From SAR92 clade bacterium H455 (lineage in GTDB: Bacteria; Pseudomonadota; Gammaproteobacteria; Pseudomonadales; Porticoccaceae), in assembly GCA_024802545.1 (NCBI GenBank), contig CP103416.1, positions 992,001 to 1,056,000 of the forward strand: DNA of 64,000 nt, in the 5' to 3' direction. The notes beneath the pieces were generated by a model. That model saw only the letters and a program-made list of their open reading frames with translations. It ran no database searches and was not told the origin of the DNA. How positions within the stretch are numbered: position 1 is the first letter of the stretch; every line of letters begins with the position of its first letter. A program made the position numbers and the translations under genes. Below, piece after piece: positions 47,488 to 56,730 of this stretch.

Positions 47488-49005
47488 ATGACTATTATTC
47501 GCCAACAAGACCTAATCGAGAGTGTCGCCGACGCGCTACAGTATATTTCCTATTACCACCCGGTGGATTTTATTCAGGCGGTAAAGCAGGCCTATGATCG
47601 CGAAGAGTCAAAAGCGGCGAAAGACGCTATGGCGCAGATCCTCGTTAACTCGCGCATGTGCGCCATGGGCCATCGGCCGATCTGTCAGGACACTGGTATT
47701 GTCACAGTGTTTGTTCGAGTTGGCATGAATGTTCAGTGGCAGGGCGATATGAGCCTCACCGATATGATCAATCAGGGCGTTCGTCAAGCCTATACCCACC
47801 CAGACAATGTTCTGCGCGCCTCGATCCTCAGCGATCCCGATGGCGAGCGCAAAAATACCGGTGACAACACGCCAGCAGTGATTCACTACGAAATAGTTCC
47901 GGGCGACAAAGTATCCATCGACGTGGCAGCCAAAGGTGGCGGCTCCGAAGCTAAGTCTAAATTTGCCATGCTCAACCCCTCGGATTCAGTGGTCGACTGG
48001 GTCCTTAAAATGGTTCCCACTATGGGTGCTGGCTGGTGTCCGCCGGGCATGCTCGGCATAGGTATTGGCGGCACCGCTGAAAAAGCTATGTTGATGGCCA
48101 AGGAATCATTGCTTGAGCATATAGATATCTCTGAGCTTCAAGCTCGAGGTGCAAGCAACCGCAATGAAGCATTGCGTCTTGAACTGTTTGATAAGGTTAA
48201 TGCTCTGGGTATTGGTGCTCAGGGTCTCGGCGGTCTGACCACAGTTCTGGATATTAAGATCAAAGATTATCCCTCTCACGCGGCGAACAAAGCCGTGGCG
48301 ATTATTCCCAACTGCGCCGCCACCCGCCATGTGCACTTTGATCTGGACGGCAGTGGCCCAGCGCATCTCGAGCCACCAAATCTGGAAGACTGGCCCGAAA
48401 TCACCTGGGAAGCCGATGAATCTGTGCGTCGGGTAAATCTCAATGAAGTGACCCAAGAGGATATTGCCACCTGGAAGCCAGGCGACACTCTCCTGCTATC
48501 GGGCAAAATGTTGACCGGACGCGATGCAGCCCATAAAAAAATGACCGATATTCTCGCCACTGGTGAAAAGTTGCCAGTGGACTTAACTGATCGCTTTATT
48601 TACTACGTGGGCCCGGTTGACCCGGTTCGTGAAGAAGCTGTTGGTCCTGCTGGTCCTACTACAGCCACGCGCATGGATAAGTTTACCCGCACCATGCTCG
48701 AGGAAACCGGGCTGATGGGCATGATCGGTAAAGCCGAGCGCGGCCAGGTTGGTATAGACGCTATTCGCGACAATCAAGCGGTCTATCTAATTGCTGTGGG
48801 TGGTGCGGCCTATTTGGTGTCCAAGGCGATTACCCATGCCGAAGTGGTGGCTTTCCCCGAGTTGGGCATGGAGGCGATCTATGAGTTTGAAGTCAAGGAT
48901 ATGCCCGTTACTGTAGCGGTGGATACCAAGGGCGAATCAGTGCATCGCATAGGGCCACAAATATGGCAGGCAAAAATTGAGGAAAAAAACCTCAACTTGG
49001 TTTAG
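47488..49005 (+). CDS. fumA: Class I (iron-sulfur) fumarate hydratase
   Basis: Interconverts fumarate and malate in the citric acid cycle with an oxygen-sensitive 4Fe-4S cluster. The 505 residues join the alpha part (about 1-290) and the beta part (about 320-500). Cluster cysteines are Cys66 (RPICQDTGI), Cys184 (GAGWCPPGMLG) and Cys276 (IIPNCAATRH), with the same spacing as in E. coli FumA. The beta part has YYVGPVDPVREEAVGPAGPT and TATRMDKFT. A weak GGGATT site precedes the ATG. No class II fumC is in the window. Confidence 0.95.
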   Translation: MTIIRQQDLIESVADALQYISYYHPVDFIQAVKQAYDREESKAAKDAMAQILVNSRMCAMGHRPICQDTGIVTVFVRVGMNVQWQGDMSLTDMINQGVRQAYTHPDNVLRASILSDPDGERKNTGDNTPAVIHYEIVPGDKVSIDVAAKGGGSEAKSKFAMLNPSDSVVDWVLKMVPTMGAGWCPPGMLGIGIGGTAEKAMLMAKESLLEHIDISELQARGASNRNEALRLELFDKVNALGIGAQGLGGLTTVLDIKIKDYPSHAANKAVAIIPNCAATRHVHFDLDGSGPAHLEPPNLEDWPEITWEADESVRRVNLNEVTQEDIATWKPGDTLLLSGKMLTGRDAAHKKMTDILATGEKLPVDLTDRFIYYVGPVDPVREEAVGPAGPTTATRMDKFTRTMLEETGLMGMIGKAERGQVGIDAIRDNQAVYLIAVGGAAYLVSKAITHAEVVAFPELGMEAIYEFEVKDMPVTVAVDTKGESVHRIGPQIWQAKIEEKNLNLV

Positions 49006-49211
49006 TCTTAAATGTGTAGTTAATCCTGAGTTGGCAATCTAGGTAATAGACTGGGTATATAAGTTCAATTGTTCAGGCAGGTTAGATCAGCTACTTAAAT
49101 TGGTTTTAAGAAAAGGTAAAATCTAGCGCTATTTAAAAGGGTTTTATAAAGAGAGAACGCAATGCATGTCTGTGTTCAAAAGGGAGTTTTTTTAGTTTAC
49201 AGGAAAAAAGT

Positions 49212-50192
49212 ATGAAATCTATAAATGGATTGTTGGGAGCAATGACACTGGTTTTAGCGGGGGCAGCAAGCGCCGCCGACGACTGGTATTTGGGTGTGAC
49301 GGCTGGGTACTATGATCTGGATGGCGAACGCGCCATTAGCGAAGATCACAATAGTGTCACGGCCGGTGTGCAGGTGGGTAAATACCTCTCCGACACATTG
49401 GCGGTGGAATTGGGTTACGGTGCTAATGCCGGACACGATGATTTCGATGTGTTGTCACTAAACGGTTTACTCTGGTTAAATAATAGCGATGCCAGTCACT
49501 GGCGTCCCTATGTCTTATTCGGTCTCAATCAGTACGACTTTCAAGATGCCTCAAACCTAGTGCTTGAGCATGACGACCGCTCCACTCAAATAATGATGGG
49601 TGTGGGTATGGGTACGCGGTTTAGCCACGGCCTGGAATTTCGTGCCGATTTGCGCGGTATGCTAGGTCACGATGAAGACGGCGAAGATATGGGTGTGCAA
49701 TTCTCGCTGAACAAAGTCTTTGGCAGCAAGTCAGTTGCTCCTGCGCCAGCACCAGCGGCTGCGCCGGTTGTCGCTCAGGCAATACCAGAGCCAGAAGTCG
49801 AAGCAGAACCAGAACCAGAACCAGAAGTTCGCACCATTACCGTACGACTCAATGTTGAATTTGAAGTTAACAAGGACACTGTATTGGCGGTTTATGGCGA
49901 TCAGTTAGAAGCCATTGCCGCCGCCATGAAAGCCCATGACGATATAGATCTGGTGCTCGAAGGTCACAGTGATAGCCGCGGAGCTGATCAGTACAACCTG
50001 AGTCTGTCCGATCGCCGCGCCAAAGCGGTCAAGGCCAAGCTGGTTGAGGTTTACGGTATTCCTGCCGCACGGATCAGTGCAGTGGGCTATGGTGAAACTA
50101 AGCCAATAGCTAGCAATGAAACTGAAGAAGGTCGCGCACGCAATCGCCGTGTAGTGGGTGAGATGTCTTTTTCTGAGGTCTACAACTTCTAA
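49212..50192 (+). CDS. OmpA-like outer-membrane protein
   Basis: Signal peptide with cleavage after AGAASA (about residue 21). Then a small beta-barrel of about 150 residues with alternating pattern (DDWYLGVTAGYYDLDG, TAGVQVGKYLSDTLAVELGY), a Pro/Glu hinge (EAEPEPEPEVR, about 200) and the OmpA C-terminal peptidoglycan-binding domain (LVLEGHSDSRGADQYNLSLS, AVGYGETKPIASNETEEGRA, RNRRV). 326 residues. AGGAAAAAAGT precedes the ATG. The upstream 206-base spacer has no clear promoter match; a strong terminator follows. Confidence 0.93.
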   Translation: MKSINGLLGAMTLVLAGAASAADDWYLGVTAGYYDLDGERAISEDHNSVTAGVQVGKYLSDTLAVELGYGANAGHDDFDVLSLNGLLWLNNSDASHWRPYVLFGLNQYDFQDASNLVLEHDDRSTQIMMGVGMGTRFSHGLEFRADLRGMLGHDEDGEDMGVQFSLNKVFGSKSVAPAPAPAAAPVVAQAIPEPEVEAEPEPEPEVRTITVRLNVEFEVNKDTVLAVYGDQLEAIAAAMKAHDDIDLVLEGHSDSRGADQYNLSLSDRRAKAVKAKLVEVYGIPAARISAVGYGETKPIASNETEEGRARNRRVVGEMSFSEVYNF

Positions 50193-50213
50193 TCTGAGTT
50201 GGCTCTATGTATT

Positions 50214-50247
50214 AAAAACGGCGCTATTTCGGTAGCGCCGTTTTTTT
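50214..50247 (+). terminator. Terminator after the OmpA-like gene
   Basis: AAAAACGGCGCTA pairs with TAGCGCCGTTTTT across a six-base loop, followed by further T. Confidence 0.93.
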
Positions 50248-50305
50248 ATACATAGAAAAGCATTGTGATGGATAATGAACGACGGCAAATCTGCGAGGAT
50301 GAAAA

Positions 50306-51742
50306 ATGGACAGCACATTCTATTGGCACGACTACGAAACCTTTGGTATCAATCCCGCTATCGATAGGCCCAGTCAGTTTGCCGGTCTGCGCACCGACTT
50401 TGATTTAAACCCCATTGGTGATCCATTGGTTATCTACTGTCAGCCGCAGCCAGATCTTCTGCCCGCACCACAGGCCTGCTTAGTGACAGGTATCACCCCC
50501 CAGCATGCACTCAAGGAAGGCCTGTCAGAGCCCGCATTTATTCATGCGATTCATCAACAGATGGCGCGTCCCAACACCTGTAGTGTAGGCTACAACAGTA
50601 TTCGCTTTGACGATGAAGTGACCAGATATACCCTCTACCGAAATTTTTACGACCCCTATCAGCGAGAGTGGAAAAATGGCAACTCACGCTGGGATATTAT
50701 CGATATGCTGCGTCTCTGCCGCGCCCTGCGCCCCGAGGGAATCGAATGGCCTGACCATGAGCCCGGTCGCCCCAGTTTTAAGCTTGAAGACCTCACTGCC
50801 GCCAATGGCCTGGCCCACGAAGCCGCCCACGACGCGCTGTCAGATGTCACGGCGACCATTGCCATGGCCAAACTGGTCAAGGAAAAGCAGCCGCGATTAT
50901 TTGACTATGCGCTGCAAAATCGCGGTAAAAAACAGATTGCTGCAATGCTTGACCTCAAAGCCCGCAAGCCGTTCTTCCATATCTCCGGCATGCTTGCCAA
51001 AGAGCATATGTACGGCGCACTGATGATGCCCCTGGCTCAGCATCCCAGCAACAGTAATGGCATTATCTGCTTTGACCTTTCCGCCGACCCAGAGGCGCTG
51101 GTGAGTCTTAATGAACACCAGATTCGCGATCGCGTATTTACCGCCAGCAGTGATTTACCTGAAGGCGCAGAGCGCATTCCTCTCAAAGTTATCCATATCA
51201 ATAAGGCGCCGGTAGTGACCACTCACAAGCTGGTGGATGCCGCTGCGGCTAAGCGTTTGGATATTGATCTTGAGCGCTGTAATCGCAACTGGCAGCGCCT
51301 GAATAGTATGGATCTCAGTGACAAGCTGCAGCTGGTGTTTCGCGAACAGACATTCCCGCCCAAATCCGATGCCGAACAACAGCTTTATGGGGGCTTCTTG
51401 CCCAATCAGGATAAGAGCCTACTGGACGATGTGCGGCAGGCTACGGCTAGTGACTTCAGTCAGCAGCAATTCTATTTTGCCGATCAACGCTACAATCAAT
51501 TGCTGTTTAGCTATCGCGCCCGCTATTTCCCGGAATCCCTTAGCGCCGAAGAGCAGCAGACCTGGCTAGAGAGCTGTCGCTGGCGTCTCACCGATGAGAC
51601 ATCCGGTTATCTAACCTTGCAGCAAAACCGCAAGACCTTGGACCAATTGCTCGCCGACAGTAGCCTAACGGATCACAAGCGCGGGGTGCTCCACGCACTG
51701 GAGAGCTGGAGTCAATCGGTGGCAGAGCGCTTTGCCCTGTAG
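50306..51742 (+). CDS. sbcB: Exodeoxyribonuclease I
   Basis: 3'-5' single-strand DNA exonuclease for recombination and mismatch repair. 478 residues, against 475 in E. coli. DEDDh residues: FYWHDYETFGINPAIDRPSQ (Asp, Glu), NSIRFDDEV (Asp), and HEAAHDALSDVTATIAMA (His, Asp). The SH3-like and C-terminal helical parts follow (PFFHISGML, LYGGFL, LLFSYRARYFP). A GCGAGGATGAAAA region supports the ATG. Confidence 0.95.
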   Translation: MDSTFYWHDYETFGINPAIDRPSQFAGLRTDFDLNPIGDPLVIYCQPQPDLLPAPQACLVTGITPQHALKEGLSEPAFIHAIHQQMARPNTCSVGYNSIRFDDEVTRYTLYRNFYDPYQREWKNGNSRWDIIDMLRLCRALRPEGIEWPDHEPGRPSFKLEDLTAANGLAHEAAHDALSDVTATIAMAKLVKEKQPRLFDYALQNRGKKQIAAMLDLKARKPFFHISGMLAKEHMYGALMMPLAQHPSNSNGIICFDLSADPEALVSLNEHQIRDRVFTASSDLPEGAERIPLKVIHINKAPVVTTHKLVDAAAAKRLDIDLERCNRNWQRLNSMDLSDKLQLVFREQTFPPKSDAEQQLYGGFLPNQDKSLLDDVRQATASDFSQQQFYFADQRYNQLLFSYRARYFPESLSAEEQQTWLESCRWRLTDETSGYLTLQQNRKTLDQLLADSSLTDHKRGVLHALESWSQSVAERFAL

Positions 51743-51872
51743 TCTGTCTGCCTGGGTCTCTTTCTCTAGCTGCAGTTGCCCAGCTTTAGCCGCTCAGTGA
51801 ACTGCGTTTGTAATTGAGAAGCACCGGTAAACAGGCTAGAATCCGCCAACTAAATTGCCCCCAAGGTACCCT

Positions 51873-52886
51873 GTGAACTTTACCGGCGCGCACATACTTT
51901 CTATAAGCCAGTTTCAGCGGCAGGATGTTGAACAGATTTTCTCTGTAGCAGATCGAATGGAACCCTATGCGCTGCGCAAAAGGGTTACCCGCGTCCTTGA
52001 AGGGGCGATTCTCGGCAATATGTTTTTCGAAGCCAGCACCAGAACCCGAGTGAGTTTCGGTTCAGCGTTTAATCTGCTCGGTGGCGAAGTGCGTGAGACC
52101 GCCGGCTTTGAAAGCTCGGCACTGGTCAAAGGCGAATCCCTCCAAGATACCGCCAGAGTGCTGTCAGGCTTTAGTGATGTGATCTGCATGCGCCATCCCC
52201 AGGAAGGCTCAGTGGCGGATTTTGCCAGCGCCAGTCGCGTACCGGTGATGAATGGCGGTGACGGTGCCAATGAACATCCTACTCAGGCGCTACTAGATCT
52301 CTACACCATTGGCCGAGAACTCGACGCCAAGGGTCGCACCATCGACGGTCTGCGAATTGCCATGATCGGCGATTTGCGCCACGGTCGCACCGTGCACTCT
52401 CTGAGCAAGCTACTGAGTCTCTACAACAATATTCAGGTAATGCTGATCTCGCCCAAAGAGCTGGCCCTGCCAGAGAGCATTATTGAGCAGATGCGCAGCG
52501 CCGGTGTCACAGTGACGGTCTCCGATGAGCTGAATAACAGCATCGCCAATGTGGACATTGTCTACTCCACCCGGATTCAAGAAGAACGTTTTTCCAGCAA
52601 AGCCGAAGCGGATTTGTACCGCGGCAAGTTTCGCCTCAATCAGGCCATCTACACTAAGCACTGCGAGCCAAACACGGTAATTATGCACCCACTGCCAAGA
52701 GACTCCCGCAGCGATGCCAATGAGCTGGATTGCGACCTCGACGACAACCCCAATCTGGCTATTTTTCGTCAGACCGATAATGGTCTGCTGATTCGCATGG
52801 CGCTATTTGCCTTGGTGCTGGATGTGGTGGACAGGGTGGACGAATTCTCTCGCGAGGTTCACTGGTACAACTCTCGACAGCAGTAA
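51873..52886 (+). CDS. pyrB: Aspartate carbamoyltransferase catalytic chain
   Basis: Pyrimidine synthesis: carbamoyl phosphate plus aspartate. GTG at 51873 has AAGG six bases upstream and starts MNFTGAHILSISQFQRQDV; the frame to 51855 begins with TTG without a site. 337 residues. Carbamoyl-phosphate site FFEASTRTRVSFG, MRHPQEGSVADF, GDGANEHPTQALLDLYTI, MIGDLRHGRTVHSLSKLL, STRIQEERF and MHPLPRD. No pyrI or pyrC follows, so the regulatory-chain question cannot be judged here. It resembles the PyrB type with a charged insert near the C-terminus (DSRSDANELDCDLDD). Confidence 0.93.
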   Translation: MNFTGAHILSISQFQRQDVEQIFSVADRMEPYALRKRVTRVLEGAILGNMFFEASTRTRVSFGSAFNLLGGEVRETAGFESSALVKGESLQDTARVLSGFSDVICMRHPQEGSVADFASASRVPVMNGGDGANEHPTQALLDLYTIGRELDAKGRTIDGLRIAMIGDLRHGRTVHSLSKLLSLYNNIQVMLISPKELALPESIIEQMRSAGVTVTVSDELNNSIANVDIVYSTRIQEERFSSKAEADLYRGKFRLNQAIYTKHCEPNTVIMHPLPRDSRSDANELDCDLDDNPNLAIFRQTDNGLLIRMALFALVLDVVDRVDEFSREVHWYNSRQQ

Positions 52887-52902
52887 AACCCACAACCTAT
52901 AG

Positions 52903-52937
52903 GCCGGTCATCAGTGACTGGCGGCGATGGTTTTTGT
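52903..52937 (+). terminator. Weak terminator candidate after pyrB
   Basis: GCCGGTCA pairs with TGACTGGC (one G-T) over a TCAG loop. A T-run comes only eight bases later. Confidence 0.35.
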
Positions 52938-53007
52938 TTCAAGTATTCAAAAAACTGCCTGAAAATTTTATTAGAGCATGTAGACCAAGAATACTTTAGA
53001 GGTTTCA

Positions 53008-54171
53008 ATGAGTGAATTTGACGATATTCGTCCCTACAACGACAGTGAAGTGCCCGCGGTTATTGCGCGCCTGATTGCCAACCCAGAATTTATCGATTTG
53101 CTGCTATCGCGACGAGCGCCACTGCTGGCAAAAATCTGCCCTTGGCTACTGCGTCCACTGCTGCGCCTAGTGCTGTCAAAAGCGGCTAAGAATATGCATA
53201 CGGTTGCCGATCTGCAGCGTTACCTGACGGGATCCTTAAAAGGCCTAGTGGATAAAACCACCGATGGCTTCAGCTTTAGCGGCGTTGAAAAACTCGACCC
53301 GACAAAATCCTATCTGTTTCTCAGTAATCATCGGGATATCGCTATGGATCCGGCCATGGTCAATCTGGCCCTGATGGAAAGCGGTATGGATACCTTGCGT
53401 ATCGCTATTGGCGACAATCTGCTGAGCAAGCCCTTTGCAGCCGATCTGATGCGGGTTAATCGCAGCTTTATTGTTAAACGCAATATCAGTGGCCGTCGAG
53501 AAAAGCTCACAGAGCTGAAAAAGCTCTCCGGTTATATCCGTCACTCCATAGTGCAAGAGGGCGTCTCGATATGGATTGCTCAGCGTGAAGGTCGCGCCAA
53601 AGATGGCCAGGACCGCACCGAAACTGCACTGTTAAAAATGCTCGCCCTGTCCAAGGACAGAGATCAGAGCTTTGCCCAGGCCATTGGTGAGCTCTCTATG
53701 GTGCCGGTCAGTATTTCCTATGAGTACGATCCCTGTGACGTGGATAAGGGCCGTGAGCTATTTGCCAAACATAATGGTCAGGACTATATCAAACAGGAGT
53801 TTGAGGATCTCGACACTATTCAGAAGGGACTTGTTGGCTATAAAGGACGAGTGCATGTGGCCTTTGGTGATGTGCTTGGGGATGAGTCTAGTGACATATT
53901 AGAGAGCGCTGACAAGCTGGCCGCAGCCATAGATCAGCAGGTTTACAGCCATTACAAATTGTTCCCGAGCAATATTATTGCCTATCAATTGCTGGGTAAA
54001 ACTGCAGGCCTAGAGCAGGCCAAGGCACTCTGGCCAGATTGCGATTGGGCTGATACTCAGGCCTCTTTCCAGAGCCGTCTGAGTGCCGCGCCGCGAGACT
54101 ATCGCAATATCATTACCGAGAGCTATGCCGCACCGGTAGACAATTATTTGAAGGCCACACAGGGATGTTAA
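53008..54171 (+). CDS. PlsC-like glycerophospholipid acyltransferase
   Basis: The 387 residues contain a PF01553-type acyltransferase domain: YLFLSNHRDIAMDPAMVNLA (His-Asp motif), GDNLLSKPFAADLMRVNRSF, VKRNISGRREKL, IWIAQREGRAKDGQDRTET and LSMVPVSISYEYDP. No transmembrane segment is obvious apart from a hydrophobic stretch (LLAKICPWLLRPLLRLVLS, about 43-61). The His-to-second-Asp distance is six rather than five, so HRD may be the active pair. It may acylate lysophosphatidate or another lipid; the substrate is open. dinG starts four bases after it. Confidence 0.85.
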   Translation: MSEFDDIRPYNDSEVPAVIARLIANPEFIDLLLSRRAPLLAKICPWLLRPLLRLVLSKAAKNMHTVADLQRYLTGSLKGLVDKTTDGFSFSGVEKLDPTKSYLFLSNHRDIAMDPAMVNLALMESGMDTLRIAIGDNLLSKPFAADLMRVNRSFIVKRNISGRREKLTELKKLSGYIRHSIVQEGVSIWIAQREGRAKDGQDRTETALLKMLALSKDRDQSFAQAIGELSMVPVSISYEYDPCDVDKGRELFAKHNGQDYIKQEFEDLDTIQKGLVGYKGRVHVAFGDVLGDESSDILESADKLAAAIDQQVYSHYKLFPSNIIAYQLLGKTAGLEQAKALWPDCDWADTQASFQSRLSAAPRDYRNIITESYAAPVDNYLKATQGC

Positions 54172-54175
54172 TTTT

Positions 54176-56275
54176 TTGTTAGACGCAGACGTCAGAGAGA
54201 CAATCCAGCAGGGCTATCGCAAGTTCTTAAAGTCACGTGATCTGAGTCCGCGCCTTGGACAAAAGCAGATGATCGCCACCGTGGCCAACGCCCTCAGCGA
54301 CGATGATCCGGACAGGCGTCTGGCGGTGGTTGAAGCGGGCACAGGTACAGGTAAAACCGTCGGCTATCTAATCGCCGCACTGCCCATAGCCCGTGCATTA
54401 AAAAAGACCGTGGTCGTGGCCACTGGCACCATTGCCCTGCAAGAACAGTTAATTCACAAAGACCTGCCCGAACTTCTTGAAGCCTGCGGCTGGGACCATA
54501 GCTGTGCGCTGGTTAAAGGCCGTGGGCGCTACGCCTGTAACCTGAAAATGGAACAGTGCCTCGATGCAATCAAATCAAAAGACGCCGGACTGTTTCTCTT
54601 CGAAGACGAAGAAGCCTTTAACCCCAATGTACAGACTGAAGACCTCTACCGTGAAATGAACGAGGCCCTGGCCGACGGCAGCTGGGATGGCGATCGCGAT
54701 TCATGGGAATCACGCATCCAAGATGTGGAATGGCGCGCTCTGACAATTGACCGCCGCCAGTGCAGCGGACGCCGCTGTCGCTTTGTTAACCAATGTGCCT
54801 TCTTTAATGCCCGCAATGAACTCGAAGAGAGCGAGTGCATAGTCGCCAACCACGATCTGGTGATGGCCGATCTGGCCTTGGGAGGCGGTGCAATTTTGCC
54901 ACCACCGGAAGACTGCATCTACATCTTCGATGAAGGCCACCGCATAGGCGATACCGCCATTCGCCACTTCGGTGCCGAGTGTCGGGTCAACAACAGCATT
55001 ACCTGGCTAGAGCGCCTGCAGAAGCAGTGTAAAGGCCAAGCTCCACTATTTGAAAAAGACACCGCCCTGGCGGAACAGCTGCCGCGCATTGAGCGGGAAG
55101 CGACAAAAATTATTGAACTGCTTAATTTCGCCTATCCAATACTTCAACAAGCCCTAGAATCCGCCGAGTCCCCTGAAGACGGTCGCTACAGATACGCCAA
55201 CGGCGATATAGGTGAAGGACTGCGCGATATAGCCTCACAGCTGGCCAAAACCACCAGTGCCTGGCTCGGGCGATTAGAGGTCTTGGTGGACACCCTCAGT
55301 GATGCTCTGGGAGACAAAAATTACCCCATTCCCGCTCCTGATGTAGAACTCTTCTATCAGCAGGCCGGTAGCTGGCAGTCCCGGGCAGAGCAGCTCTTAG
55401 CCCTCTGGGACAGACTCCAGCGCGAAATCAAAGCCGGCGCTATGCCGTTGGCCTGTTGGCTGCGGCTCGATGACAGTGGCGGCAATATTGATATCTCGGT
55501 TAACGCCAGCCCAATTCAAGCGGCAGAATTATTGAGCGATGTGCTCTGGGGTAGTTGTTATGCCTCGGTGGTAACCTCGGCAACTCTGCGCGCACTGGGA
55601 TCATTCCAAACCTTGCAGCGCGAGACGGGGATTCCCGACTTCGCCCACTTTATGACCGTTGCCGGCGCCTTTGATTATCAGCAGGCGGCGGTGATTCGTG
55701 TGCCCGCGGATGCCATTGAAGGCAACCAGGCAGATGCTCACACAGGCTACATTACTGATCACTTCGACGAGTACGAAGTGCCTCAGTGCGGCACATTAAT
55801 CCTGTTTTCGTCGCGCCGACAGATGGAACAGGTCTACGATGATCTTTCCAAGGATCAGCAGAAAAACATTCTTATTCAGGGGCAATTGTCCAACCGTGAA
55901 ATGGTGCGCCTGCACAAAGAGCGTATAGACCAAGGTCGCACCAGTGTGTTGATGGGGCTGGCCAGCTTTGCTGAAGGTGTGGATCTACCCGGTGACTACT
56001 GCCGTCATGTGGTGATCGCCAAACTGCCCTTCGCAGTGCCAGATGACCCGCTCCATGAAGCGCTGTCGGAATGGATTGAAGCTCGGGGCGGTAACTCGTT
56101 CTTTGATATTGCTCTGCCCATAGCGTCGTTGCGATTAGTTCAGGCCTGTGGCCGACTGCTGCGTACCGAAAAAGATACAGGTACAGTTACCATTCTCGAT
56201 AAGCGCCTGATCACCAAGCGCTACGGCAACCAGCTGTTAAATGGTCTGCCGCCTTTTCGCCGTGAGATTGGATAG
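54176..56275 (+). CDS. dinG: ATP-dependent DNA helicase DinG
   Basis: XPD-like iron-sulfur helicase for R-loops and replication-transcription conflicts. 699 residues against 716 in E. coli. Walker A VVEAGTGTGKTVGYLIAALP, cluster cysteines Cys121, Cys196, Cys201 and Cys207 (RYACNLKMEQC; RRQCSGRRCRFVNQCAFF), the DEGH box YIFDEGHRIGD, VTSATLRALGSF, GLASFAEGVDLPGDYCRH and LVQACGRLLRTE. TTG is the only start near the frame opening; AGGGA lies 12 bases upstream, so initiation is weak. Coupled to the acyltransferase gene. Confidence 0.94.
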   Translation: MLDADVRETIQQGYRKFLKSRDLSPRLGQKQMIATVANALSDDDPDRRLAVVEAGTGTGKTVGYLIAALPIARALKKTVVVATGTIALQEQLIHKDLPELLEACGWDHSCALVKGRGRYACNLKMEQCLDAIKSKDAGLFLFEDEEAFNPNVQTEDLYREMNEALADGSWDGDRDSWESRIQDVEWRALTIDRRQCSGRRCRFVNQCAFFNARNELEESECIVANHDLVMADLALGGGAILPPPEDCIYIFDEGHRIGDTAIRHFGAECRVNNSITWLERLQKQCKGQAPLFEKDTALAEQLPRIEREATKIIELLNFAYPILQQALESAESPEDGRYRYANGDIGEGLRDIASQLAKTTSAWLGRLEVLVDTLSDALGDKNYPIPAPDVELFYQQAGSWQSRAEQLLALWDRLQREIKAGAMPLACWLRLDDSGGNIDISVNASPIQAAELLSDVLWGSCYASVVTSATLRALGSFQTLQRETGIPDFAHFMTVAGAFDYQQAAVIRVPADAIEGNQADAHTGYITDHFDEYEVPQCGTLILFSSRRQMEQVYDDLSKDQQKNILIQGQLSNREMVRLHKERIDQGRTSVLMGLASFAEGVDLPGDYCRHVVIAKLPFAVPDDPLHEALSEWIEARGGNSFFDIALPIASLRLVQACGRLLRTEKDTGTVTILDKRLITKRYGNQLLNGLPPFRREIG

Positions 56276-56319
56276 GCTGCTGGTTTAAAGAGTTGTGTTA
56301 AAAAGAAAGGGTAGGCTTT

Positions 56320-56730
56320 ATGAGCGAACGTCACAGCCGGTTAGCCAATTTGCTTTTTGACCTGGAAAAAGAGCTCCGGGAATCGCAGCTATGGGCGGAA
56401 CAGAGCCCAGCGCCTGAGGCACTGCTCAGTAGCCAACCCTTTTCAATTGATCTGCTCACCTTTACCGAATGGCTGCAGTTTATTTTCCTGCCTAAAATGT
56501 ACGCCACCATCGAAGCGTCAGAAGAGCTACCCCAGAGTTGCAGTATTGCGCCCATGGCGGAACAGTTTTTTAGTGCTGAGCAAGTGTCGGGAAAAAAATC
56601 TAGCGAAGGTTCTAGCGGGAATGGAAACGAGAGTTCTAGGGAGGGCTCTAAAGCAACCGCCGGAAAAATTGATCGAGGATCAATTATCCGGCGTCTCGAA
56701 GCAATCGACTACTTTATCTGCGATCAGTAG
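56320..56730 (+). CDS. YqcC family (DUF446) protein with Ser/Gly-rich insertion
   Basis: The 136 residues match the YqcC pattern: LANLLFDLEKELRESQLW near the start, SSQPFSIDLLTFTEWLQFIF then LPKMYATIEASEELPQSC and IAPMAEQFF. After it comes an insertion of about 30 residues rich in Ser, Gly, Glu and Lys (about 90-118), then the conserved end RRLEAIDYFICDQ. The usual family length is about 105, so the insertion explains the difference. The stop lies inside the 3' end of the convergent deaD (17-bp overlap). Function unknown; in E. coli next to truC. Confidence 0.85.
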   Translation: MSERHSRLANLLFDLEKELRESQLWAEQSPAPEALLSSQPFSIDLLTFTEWLQFIFLPKMYATIEASEELPQSCSIAPMAEQFFSAEQVSGKKSSEGSSGNGNESSREGSKATAGKIDRGSIIRRLEAIDYFICDQ

